Part shown: positions 57,434 to 64,000 of the stretch, one piece after another
How the letters are laid out: each line of letters begins with the position of its first letter
How positions within the stretch are numbered: the first letter of the stretch is position 1
Source of the DNA: Candidatus Fimenecus excrementigallinarum
GTDB lineage: Bacteria > Bacillota > Clostridia > Oscillospirales > Acutalibacteraceae
DNA length: 64,000 nt
Assembly (NCBI GenBank): GCA_018714805.1
Contig: DVMW01000024.1
Coordinates: forward strand, 144,491-208,490
Reading direction: 5' to 3'
Notes under the pieces: model-generated
The model's input: the letters and a program-made list of their open reading frames with translations, nothing else
Told to the model about the DNA's origin: nothing
The model's database searches: none
Position numbers and translations under genes: made by a program

Positions 57434-58766
57434 ACCGCCGGACGCGCAAAGCCGGCGGCTGCTGCGTCTTTTGCTGACGCTGTCGCTGCCCACCGTCGCC
57501 GAAGAGATTTTGGCGACGCTGCTGCAATACGTCGATACCGCCATGGTCGGGCAGCTGGGGGAACAGGCGACGGCGTCGGTCAGCATCACGACCAATGTGA
57601 CGTGGCTCGTCAACAGCGTCCCCGGCGCCATAGGCACGGCTGTGCTCGTGCTCATCTCCAAAGCGGCGGGGGCGGGGGACCGCCGGCAGGTGCAAAAGCT
57701 CTCGCAGCAGGCGCTGCTTATGGCGGTCGTCAGCGGCGCAGTGCTCGGGGCGGCGTCCATGGCGCTCGCGCCCGTTATTCCGGTCTGGATGGGCGCGGAG
57801 GCCGCCATTTGCGCGCAGGCGTCGCGTTACTTTTTCATCATCAGCGTCCCGCTGGTGTTCCGCACCGTAAGCTCGGTGCTCGGCGACGCGCTGCGCGCCG
57901 TGCAGAACACCCGGACGCCCATGCTCATCAGCGTCGGGGCGAACGTGCTGAATATCGGGCTCAATTCTCTGCTGATTTATACGCTCGGCCTCGGCGTGGA
58001 CGGCGCGGCCGTCGCGTCCGCCGTATCCTATGCGCTGTCCGGTGTGCTGATGCTCGCCGCCTGCCGCAAAAACGCGCAGCTTTTTTATCCCTGGCGCAGC
58101 TTTGCGCCCGACCGGCGGCTGCTTCGCGCCTGCGTGCGCGTCGGGCTGCCGGTGCTCGGCAGCAGCGTGGTCGCGTGCCTTGGGTACGTCGTGTTCGCAA
58201 GCCTTGTGACCTCTATGGGGACAACCGTCTTTGCCGCCCATTCCATCGCCGTCACGGCCGAAACGGTGTTTTACGTCCCCGGCTACGGGCTGCGCACGGC
58301 GGCCTCCGCGCTTATCGGCAGCGCCCGCGGCGAGCGCGACGCTGTAAAGCTGAAAACCGTTACACGCCTGAGCGCCGTTCTGACCGTCGCGCTGATGTGC
58401 CTAAGCGGCCTCGCCTTATACTTCGGCGCGCTGCCCTTAATGCGGCTGTTTACGCCCGTGGACGCCGTCGCCGAGCTCGGCGCGTCGATGCTGCGGCTCG
58501 TGGCGCTGTCCGAGCCGTTTTTTGGACTGATGGTCGTGCTCGAAGGCGTGTTTTACGGCCTCGGCCGCACGCGCTACGCCTTTTTCGTAGAGACGCTCGG
58601 GATGTGGGGCGTGCGCATTTTACTGACCTTTTTGCGCGTGCGCGTCTGGGGACTGTCCCTGACCGCCGTCTGGTGCTGCATGATTGCCGACAACGTCTGT
58701 AAGGCCGTGCTGTTCGCCCTCCCGTTTTTGCGCCGGTCGTCCCGCCGTTCGCTGCTGGAAGCTTAA
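57414..58766 (+). CDS. MATE family efflux transporter
   Basis: Na+/H+-driven multidrug or metabolite exporter, 450 residues, twelve helices. Signatures: LPTVAEEILATLLQYVDTAMVGQLG, STTNVTW-type loop ITTNVTWLVNSVPGAIGTA, LGDALRAVQNTRTPML and the second repeat VLEGVFYGLGRTRYAF. ATG 57414 follows AAGGAG. Coupled to the DUF3737 gene. Confidence 0.92.
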   Translation: MRAPVRKPPDAQSRRLLRLLLTLSLPTVAEEILATLLQYVDTAMVGQLGEQATASVSITTNVTWLVNSVPGAIGTAVLVLISKAAGAGDRRQVQKLSQQALLMAVVSGAVLGAASMALAPVIPVWMGAEAAICAQASRYFFIISVPLVFRTVSSVLGDALRAVQNTRTPMLISVGANVLNIGLNSLLIYTLGLGVDGAAVASAVSYALSGVLMLAACRKNAQLFYPWRSFAPDRRLLRACVRVGLPVLGSSVVACLGYVVFASLVTSMGTTVFAAHSIAVTAETVFYVPGYGLRTAASALIGSARGERDAVKLKTVTRLSAVLTVALMCLSGLALYFGALPLMRLFTPVDAVAELGASMLRLVALSEPFFGLMVVLEGVFYGLGRTRYAFFVETLGMWGVRILLTFLRVRVWGLSLTAVWCCMIADNVCKAVLFALPFLRRSSRRSLLEA

Positions 58767-58781
58767 GCGGGGGAACCGTTC

Positions 58782-58830
58782 AAAAAAATACCGGCCGCTG
58801 TCCGCATTCGGACAGCGGTCGGTTTCGTTT
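58782..58830. terminator. Bidirectional terminator
   Basis: Fourteen-bp stem CCGGCCGCTGTCCG/CGGACAGCGGTCGG with CATT loop, A7 on the left and TTTCGTTTT on the right, between the MATE gene and the SpoIIE sensor gene. Confidence 0.88.
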
Positions 58831-58843
58831 TGCAGCTTCGGCG

Positions 58844-61684
58844 TTATTTTTCCAAATCCTTGCGAATACGCAGGATGTTCTGCCCGTTTTCGCGCGTGTA
58901 GGTGATTTCGTCCATGCTGTTGCGGACGATAAAGAGCCCCAGCCCCCCGATTTCGCGCTCGTCGGCGTCCTTGGTGATGTCCGGGTCGCCGGCCTGCAGC
59001 GGGTCAAAGGGCTTGCCGCGGTCAATAAAGGTCAGCACGACCGAAAGCGGGTCTTTTACGACCTCCACGCGCACCGTGACCGGCCCGACGTCCGGGCGGT
59101 AGGCGTACCGCGCGATGTTGCTGAACAGCTCGTCGATGGCGACGTCAATCTGCCGCATCGCCTTCTGTGGGCAGTTGAGCGTTTGCAGCTGGGCGTTGAC
59201 AAAGTCCGTCACCGCCTCGATGTTTTCGATTTTTGCATCCAGCGTGCGCTGCGCCATGTCGTCCGCCTCCTGTCGCAAGAAATGCAGATACAGCATCGTG
59301 ATGTCGTCAAACTGCGGCGCGCCCGCCGCGAATGCGTCCACGTCCCGGCGCACGGCCGCGCAAAGGTCCTTGGCGGACGCCTCCCGGTTCGCCTGCAGCA
59401 CGCGCGCAAGGCGACCGGTCCCATACAGCTCGTGCCCGCCGTTTTCCGCCTCCGTCACGCCGTCCGTGTACAGGAAAACGCCGTCCCCGGGCTGCAGGCG
59501 CAGCGTCTCCTTTTTGTACCGCACCGTCGAAAGCCCCGCCAGCACGAACCCGTGCCTGCCCGAAAGCGGCCGGAACGTCCAGCCCTGCAGCAGGTACGGC
59601 GGGTTGTGCCCGGCGTTTACGTATTCGAGCACGCCGGTTTTCAAATTCAAAATCCCCAGCCACGCCGTGACAAACATCTCCGCGTCGTTTTGGCGGCAGA
59701 GCTTTTCGTTCGCCTTCGTAAAAATGTCGTCCGCGGCGTTGCCCGCTTCGGCAAGACCCTTTATGAGCGTTTTCGCCGTCATCATGAACATGGCCGCCGG
59801 AATCCCCTTGCCGGAAACGTCGGCAATCAAAAAGGCGAGCCGGTCGTCCCCGAGCAGGAAAAAGTCGTAAAAGTCCCCGCCGACCTCTTTTGCGGCGTCC
59901 ATGCGCGCATAAAGGTCGAGCGTGTCCCGGCGGTCCGGGTAGGGCGGGAAGACCTGCGGCAGGGCGGAAAACTGGATGCGCTTTGCGTATTCCAGCTCCC
60001 GGTCAATGCGCGCCGACGCCTCGGCGATGTACCGCTTGAGCGTGCCGACCGTTTCGTTGATGTCATTCGAGAGCGCGTCAAATTCCGCGCTGCTGCGCAC
60101 GTCTACAACCTCGTCCAGGTTCCCGTCCGTGATTTTCGCAAGCGAGCGGTTGACCCGGTGCAGGTCGCGGACGACCAGACGCTTTATCAGGATATACAAA
60201 AGCAAAAACAGCGCGGCAAAGATAAGGACCTCCGTAAAAACAAGCAGGTACACGGACATATTCCGCCCGAACACCGCCTCGCTTTGCGGCAGCACGCCGA
60301 CCACGCTGTACCCTTCACCCGTGCCGTACATACAGTAAGCGGGCGTCCCTTCCACCTCGGCCGAAAACAGCGCGCCCGCCGTTTCGTCCTGCAGCGCGAG
60401 CCCGAGCTCGCCGAGCGTCTTGCCGCGGCTGTCCCCGCGGTCGCTGACCACCACGCCCTGCGCGTTGCAGACGAGCAGCAGCCCGTTTTCGCCCACGCGG
60501 CGGTTGTCCGTCACGCCCACAAGCTCCCGGTCGATGTCGCGCTGGAACTGCTCCGCGTCGTAGCCTATCTGCACAAAGCCGCCGCCCGCAAGCGCCACGC
60601 CCGCGTATTTCCGCCAGAGGTTCGGGTCAGAGGAGGTCGGCTGATAGCTTTGCACATATTCCGTCTCGCCCGCAAGCAGGGTCAGGAATTCGGCGGACTG
60701 CTCGCCGGAGGCCATGTCGTAATTCCAGAATTTTGCGTTCGTCCCGGTGACGATGACGCCGTTTTCGTCGATGATGTTGATTTCGGCAATGCCGAGCTCC
60801 TTGGCAATCTGCGCCAAGCGCACGTCGCCCGCATACGGCTCGCGCTCCAAAAGCGCGGCGACCTCCCGCGTTAAGGCGAGCAGGTTTTCGTCGGACGCGC
60901 TTGCAATCTCCTGCTGCACATCCGCAATGTTTAAGGCCAGCAAGCTCGCCGTCTCGCTGCGGCTTACTTCGTTTTGCATGGTATAGGTGAACAGCCCCGT
61001 CGCGCAAAAGGCGACGACAATGCACGCGAACAGCCAGCGCTGGAAGGTCTGCGAAAGGTGCGGCTTTTCTTTGGCGCGCGTCTGTGCTTTCGGCCTTCGG
61101 GGCCGGACGGCGAACCCGGCAAGCCCCACCGCAAGGCTGTTGCACAGAAGCATCGGCAGCGTGCACGCCTCCACATATCCGAAGGCGGTGCGCACGTCGT
61201 CGGTGTTCGTGAAAAATATCATCAGCATATGAACGGTCTCCATAATGAGCCCGACCGCAAAGCCGTGGTACCACGCGGGGCGCTGCTTGGACAGCACGAA
61301 CCGCCGTGCAAGCGCGCCGAAAACACCGGCGAGCACCGTCGCAATCGAGCAGGCGAGCCGTGTGTACTCGCCCGCGCCCCAAAAAGCGGCAAGGTAGCGT
61401 TCCACCCCGCCGATAACGCCGGCCAAAATACCCGCCGGGCCGCCGAAAAACAGCCCCGCGCACAGCGGCGCCGCGTCGCGCACGTTCATCACCGCGCCGG
61501 CTACGGGCACGCCAAATTCGGTGTTGCACACGGCGACCAGACCGAACAAAACGCCGGCAAGCACCTGCCGCAGGACAGCCGCCTTTTTGCTCTGCGCCTT
61601 GCTGCGGCGGAAAAGAAGGGATAAAAGGAAGGCGCACAAAACCGGCAGCAGCGTCAGCCCCGCCATTTGCAGAAAGGTCCGCAT
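58844..61684 (-). CDS. LytS-type membrane sensor with SpoIIE phosphatase and RsbW-like kinase domains
   Basis: 946 residues. 1-190: 5TM LytS-type receptor (AVMNVRDAAPLCAGLFFGGPAGILAG). 215-240 and 490-512: membrane helices flanking an extracellular sensor of about 250 residues (DENGVIVTGTNAKFW). 515-560: HAMP-like. 570-780: SpoIIE/PP2C phosphatase (AKEVGGDFYDFFLLGDDRLAFLIADVSGKGIPAAMF, LYTDGVTEAEN, FDDITML). 805-946: histidine-kinase-type ATPase like RsbW (VAIDELFSNIARYAY N-box, FIDRGKPFDPL, GGLGLFIVRNSMD). Phosphatase and Ser/Thr kinase opposing activities in one chain, with the STAS protein two genes upstream the likely target. A UPF-free start ATG 61684. Confidence 0.9.
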   Translation of the reverse strand: MRTFLQMAGLTLLPVLCAFLLSLLFRRSKAQSKKAAVLRQVLAGVLFGLVAVCNTEFGVPVAGAVMNVRDAAPLCAGLFFGGPAGILAGVIGGVERYLAAFWGAGEYTRLACSIATVLAGVFGALARRFVLSKQRPAWYHGFAVGLIMETVHMLMIFFTNTDDVRTAFGYVEACTLPMLLCNSLAVGLAGFAVRPRRPKAQTRAKEKPHLSQTFQRWLFACIVVAFCATGLFTYTMQNEVSRSETASLLALNIADVQQEIASASDENLLALTREVAALLEREPYAGDVRLAQIAKELGIAEINIIDENGVIVTGTNAKFWNYDMASGEQSAEFLTLLAGETEYVQSYQPTSSDPNLWRKYAGVALAGGGFVQIGYDAEQFQRDIDRELVGVTDNRRVGENGLLLVCNAQGVVVSDRGDSRGKTLGELGLALQDETAGALFSAEVEGTPAYCMYGTGEGYSVVGVLPQSEAVFGRNMSVYLLVFTEVLIFAALFLLLYILIKRLVVRDLHRVNRSLAKITDGNLDEVVDVRSSAEFDALSNDINETVGTLKRYIAEASARIDRELEYAKRIQFSALPQVFPPYPDRRDTLDLYARMDAAKEVGGDFYDFFLLGDDRLAFLIADVSGKGIPAAMFMMTAKTLIKGLAEAGNAADDIFTKANEKLCRQNDAEMFVTAWLGILNLKTGVLEYVNAGHNPPYLLQGWTFRPLSGRHGFVLAGLSTVRYKKETLRLQPGDGVFLYTDGVTEAENGGHELYGTGRLARVLQANREASAKDLCAAVRRDVDAFAAGAPQFDDITMLYLHFLRQEADDMAQRTLDAKIENIEAVTDFVNAQLQTLNCPQKAMRQIDVAIDELFSNIARYAYRPDVGPVTVRVEVVKDPLSVVLTFIDRGKPFDPLQAGDPDITKDADEREIGGLGLFIVRNSMDEITYTRENGQNILRIRKDLEK

Positions 61685-61690
61685 TGTGTA

Positions 61691-63301
61691 TCACCCGCGT
61701 TTTCGTAAAATCTTGTCGTCGAGCAGCTGCATTTTGTTTGCCTGCAGCAGCAACTCGCTTTGCAAAAACGTCATGTTAAAGCCTGTCGCCAAAAAATCGA
61801 ACAGAACGTCGAGCACCAGCACAACCTCCAGCGCCGTGTCGGGCAGGCCCAGCTGCGAAAAGATGATGGTGTAGCAGGCGAGCGCTCCGCCCGGAACCGG
61901 CGGGGAGGCGACGGTCAGAATGGATACAATCAGCACCGCCGTCAAAAGCCACGCCGCCGATACCTCTGTCTGGTAATTTTCCGCCATATACAGCGCGCAC
62001 ACCAAAAAGTTGATGGCGGTGGCGGGCGCGTACAGCACAATTCCCAGGGGAATGCCGAAATTGGTCAGCCGGCCGCTGATGCCCAGCTGCTTTTCGCAGC
62101 AGGCGACGTTTGTACCGAACGCCGCCGAGGAGGAGGCGGTTGTCAGCGCGATAAGGAACGTCGGGAAGCATTTGCGCAAAAGCAAAAGGGGGCTTACGCG
62201 CTTCTTTACGGCGATATAGCCCAGCACGCCGGTCAAAATAACTGTCGCTGCGAGCAAAAAGAGCAAAATGGGTTTCCATCCGGTCGAAACGACGCCCAGC
62301 GAGTCCGACCAGATAAGCCGCAGCAGCACAAGGAAGATAAACGCCGGCACCAGCGAGCCGACAAGCTCCATCAAAAACTGGATAATGTAGTTGACCTGTT
62401 CAATCAGCTCGGCGACCGCTCGTGTCTGCGACCCCAAAATGAGCATGATGCTGCCGACAACCGCGGCGATTAAAATAATCTGCATCATGTTGCCGTCTGC
62501 AAAGGGGCTGACAATGTTTTCCGGGAACACGCCGAGAATCATGTCGAATATGCCGCCGAGCTGCGACCCGGCCGCCGTGGCGGACGAAAAATGCAAATCG
62601 AAAAAGGGAAGGAACAGCGCCGTTGAAACGGCGGTGATAAGCACCGTGACCCCCAAAAAGCGCAGAATCATTTTTTTGCCGATGCGCCCGAGCGTCGCCG
62701 CGTCCCCGATGCCGTATATACCCCACGCGACCGACAGGAAAATCATCGGCCCCGCAATGGCGGACAGCACGCCCAAAAAGGTGTTGTAAAGCGGCGTTAA
62801 AACGCTTTCGACCGCGCCGGCACGCAACGCGTCCGGCAAAACGGCAAGGCCGCCGAAGCCGAAAAGAAGCGCCGCCGAAACGGCGATACAAAGCCCGATA
62901 AAGGGGTTGCGCTTACGCTTTTGCAGCTTGAAAAGGAGCTGGTTCTTGCCGGATTTGTAGCTGTAGGTCGGCGTCAGTCCCAGATTTGCAAGCACGCGCT
63001 CGCCGAATTCCCCGAAGTCCTCGCTTCCGGCCCTGTCCGCTTGTGCGGTTGGGTCAAACGCCTCACCCGCCGTTTCCAAAAGCAGATACGGCCGGCCGAA
63101 GCGGCTGCCCGTGCGCAAGGTGAACGCCGCGTCCTCGCCGAAGCGCAGCTGCCATTTTAAAAGCAGCGTTTCCACTGTCAGCCGAAGGCGCAGGACGCTT
63201 TTTTTGTCCGCTGCGGTCTGCTCCAAAAACAGCTGTGTCTGCTGCGAGGCCTCGTCAATGGCCTGCGCGGAAAAAACATACTCCGTTTTTTGCGTGTGCA
63301 T
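61691..63301 (-). CDS. Dicarboxylate/amino-acid:cation symporter with an ATPase-like N-terminal domain
   Basis: 536 residues. Residues 133-536 are a sodium:dicarboxylate symporter (SDF/DAACS family): VEQVNYIIQFLMELVGSLVPAF-type region, AFGTNVACC with serine-rich SSSAAFGT motif, NFGIPLGIVLYAPATAINF and SPPVPGGALACYTIIFSQLGLP. The first 130 residues are extra: VETLLLKWQLRFGEDAAFTL, LLLETAGEAFDP and GKNQLLFKLQKR resemble a shortened RsbW-like ATPase domain, but the N-box Asn is missing. It lies between the STAS and SpoIIE/kinase genes with 3- and 6-base gaps, so the three are one unit. Confidence 0.85.
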   Translation of the reverse strand: MHTQKTEYVFSAQAIDEASQQTQLFLEQTAADKKSVLRLRLTVETLLLKWQLRFGEDAAFTLRTGSRFGRPYLLLETAGEAFDPTAQADRAGSEDFGEFGERVLANLGLTPTYSYKSGKNQLLFKLQKRKRNPFIGLCIAVSAALLFGFGGLAVLPDALRAGAVESVLTPLYNTFLGVLSAIAGPMIFLSVAWGIYGIGDAATLGRIGKKMILRFLGVTVLITAVSTALFLPFFDLHFSSATAAGSQLGGIFDMILGVFPENIVSPFADGNMMQIILIAAVVGSIMLILGSQTRAVAELIEQVNYIIQFLMELVGSLVPAFIFLVLLRLIWSDSLGVVSTGWKPILLFLLAATVILTGVLGYIAVKKRVSPLLLLRKCFPTFLIALTTASSSAAFGTNVACCEKQLGISGRLTNFGIPLGIVLYAPATAINFLVCALYMAENYQTEVSAAWLLTAVLIVSILTVASPPVPGGALACYTIIFSQLGLPDTALEVVLVLDVLFDFLATGFNMTFLQSELLLQANKMQLLDDKILRKRG

Positions 63302-63304
63302 CCG

Positions 63305-63616
63305 TTATTCGCCGTCCCGCTCGACTTTCAGAATGTCCGAAAACCCGGTCATGTCCAGCACTTCCGCAACCGTTTCGTTCGGGCGGCGCACCGTCACGCC
63401 GCCGCCTTCGGCAAACCGCTTCTGCGCGGCGAGCAGCACGCGCAGCCCCGCCGAGGAAATGTATTCGAGATTTTCCATGTCCAGTATGACCGCGGTTATG
63501 CCGTCGGCGTTTGTAAAGACGGCCGCCTCCAGCTCCGGGGCGGTCACGGTGTCCACGCGGCCCGAAAGCGTCAGCGTGCGCGTTGCCCGGTCGTCCTGCT
63601 TTTGAATGTTTAACAT
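63305..63616 (-). CDS. STAS-domain anti-sigma-factor antagonist-like protein
   Basis: 103 residues, one STAS domain of SpoIIAA/RsbV type: LTLSGRVDTVTAPELEAAV, VILDMENLEYISSAGLRVLL with Ser57/Ser58 the predicted phosphorylation site, and the C-terminal MTGFSDILKVERDGE. Likely phosphorylated by the kinase domain and dephosphorylated by the SpoIIE domain of the sensor. First gene of the operon; the start has AGGGGGC upstream. Confidence 0.92.
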   Translation of the reverse strand: MLNIQKQDDRATRTLTLSGRVDTVTAPELEAAVFTNADGITAVILDMENLEYISSAGLRVLLAAQKRFAEGGGVTVRRPNETVAEVLDMTGFSDILKVERDGE

Positions 63617-63678
63617 AGGAAAAGCCCCCTGAAAGTTTGGGCGCGCCGCCTGGGTTTTCGGCTGCGCCGGTTGGAAAT

Positions 63679-63707
63679 ATTATAAAAAAATGCAGGCGCT
63701 TTGTCAA
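63679..63707 (-). promoter_or_regulatory. Consensus sigma-A promoter of the STAS-symporter-sensor operon
   Basis: Minus strand perfect -35 TTGACA, 17-bp spacer, perfect -10 TATAAT; leader about 56 nt. Confidence 0.85.
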
Positions 63708-63741
63708 CGCATACGCCCGCGTCTTCCGCTTTTCGGGCAGC

Positions 63742-63772
63742 AAAAAAACGCCGCCCGAAAAGCGGCGTTTTG
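63742..63772 (-). terminator. Terminator after the GHKL gene
   Basis: Minus strand stem AACGCCGC/GCGGCGTT, loop of seven bases, then T7; 28 bases past the stop at 63800. Confidence 0.85.
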
Positions 63773-63799
63773 CATTGGATGTAAGGAAAGCATACCGCG

Positions 63800-64000
63800 T
63801 TACTTGTCCTGCCCCCGCGGCGGACGGTTCTCGAGCACGGTCACGGTGCGGTAGACGCCGTCCTCGGGAAAGGCCGTGTAGCTGCCGCCGTATTTTTTGC
63901 AGATGCCGCGCAGAATATCCGTCCCCGTGCCGCTCTGCTTTGTTTTGCGGCGGGCGGGCAGGTAGGGGTTCTGCGTCTCAATCTGCAGCCGCTCCTTTTC
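63800..64000 (-). CDS. GHKL-type ATP-binding protein, C-terminal part (starts beyond the window)
   Basis: Last 66 residues only: EKERLQIETQNPYLPARRK, then SGTGTDILRGICKKYGGSY, which is the G2-box and following helix of the GHKL ATPase fold used by AgrC-like sensor kinases, and a Pro-rich closing RPPRGQDK. It is probably a sensor histidine kinase of the HATPase_c_5 type; the sensing domain is outside the window. The partial frame is open to base 64000. Confidence 0.75.
   Translation of the reverse strand, partial: EKERLQIETQNPYLPARRKTKQSGTGTDILRGICKKYGGSYTAFPEDGVYRTVTVLENRPPRGQDK

Noticed and set aside
1..64000. CRISPR array, insertion sequence or prophage
   Set aside because: No regular spacer repeats, transposase, integrase or phage structural genes were found.

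Overview
The window is GC-rich DNA from a spore-forming, low-complexity-envelope Firmicute, most likely a gut Clostridia of the Oscillospirales/Ruminococcaceae type. The evidence is the gene order: yqfC-yqfD-phoH-ybeY-dgkA-era-yqzL-recO, miaB-ylbF/ymcA-mutS-mutL-miaA and yggS-sepF-divIVA-lspA-rluD are Firmicute synteny blocks, and yqfC, yqfD and ylbJ are sporulation genes. Housekeeping promoters are strikingly regular: many are TTGACA-like and TATAAT-like boxes exactly 17 bp apart, placed in short intergenic gaps. No insertion sequence, prophage, CRISPR array or rRNA was seen; one tRNA gene (Thr, CGT) is present.

Layout. 1-0.8 kb: the 5' part of formate-tetrahydrofolate ligase, divergent from an alaS-HIT-comEC-holA-toprim-asparaginase operon (0.8-8.8 kb). 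8.8-14.0 kb (minus): a tiny ORF, a nucleotidyltransferase, an EEP-fold phosphatase/nuclease, yebC and a ydbT/ydbS pair of PH-domain membrane proteins. 14.1-17.2 kb: a stand-alone uronate isomerase, tRNA-Thr, and a secreted cohesin-like protein with five Cys-rich repeats. 17.3-17.6 kb: an SCP2 protein on the minus strand. 17.8-33.9 kb: one long plus-strand run carrying a lipase-like hydrolase, miaB, ylbF, mutS, mutL, miaA, an orphan HlyD-like membrane protein, yggS, sepF, divIVA, lspA, a pseudouridine synthase, a HAD hydrolase and a split transketolase, ended by a strong terminator.

34-43.4 kb (minus) is the most unusual accessory block: eight tightly overlapping genes for a PI-PLC-like phosphodiesterase, an alpha/beta hydrolase, a beta-sandwich protein, a PHP hydrolase, a GPH-type sugar symporter, a zinc-ribbon protein, a membrane-anchored metallophosphoesterase and a GH38 alpha-mannosidase. 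Together they look like a catabolic unit for a mannosylated phosphodiester, possibly of glycosyl-phosphoinositide type (inference). 43.5-48.8 kb is the recO-to-yqfC block, which shares a palindromic divergent promoter region with ylbJ; both sides carry mother-cell sigma-E-like elements. 50-58.8 kb holds a DUF1846 protein, a second metallophosphoesterase, a membrane M28 peptidase behind four exact 11-bp repeats, a two-gene DUF5058 membrane pair, a DUF3737 beta-helix protein and a MATE exporter.

58.8-63.7 kb (minus) is a partner-switching module: a STAS protein, a dicarboxylate-type symporter carrying an ATPase-like N-terminal domain, and a LytS-type sensor that combines a SpoIIE phosphatase with an RsbW-like kinase. 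It is driven by a consensus promoter and suggests phospho-switch control of, or sensing by, a transporter. The window ends inside a GHKL ATP-binding protein.
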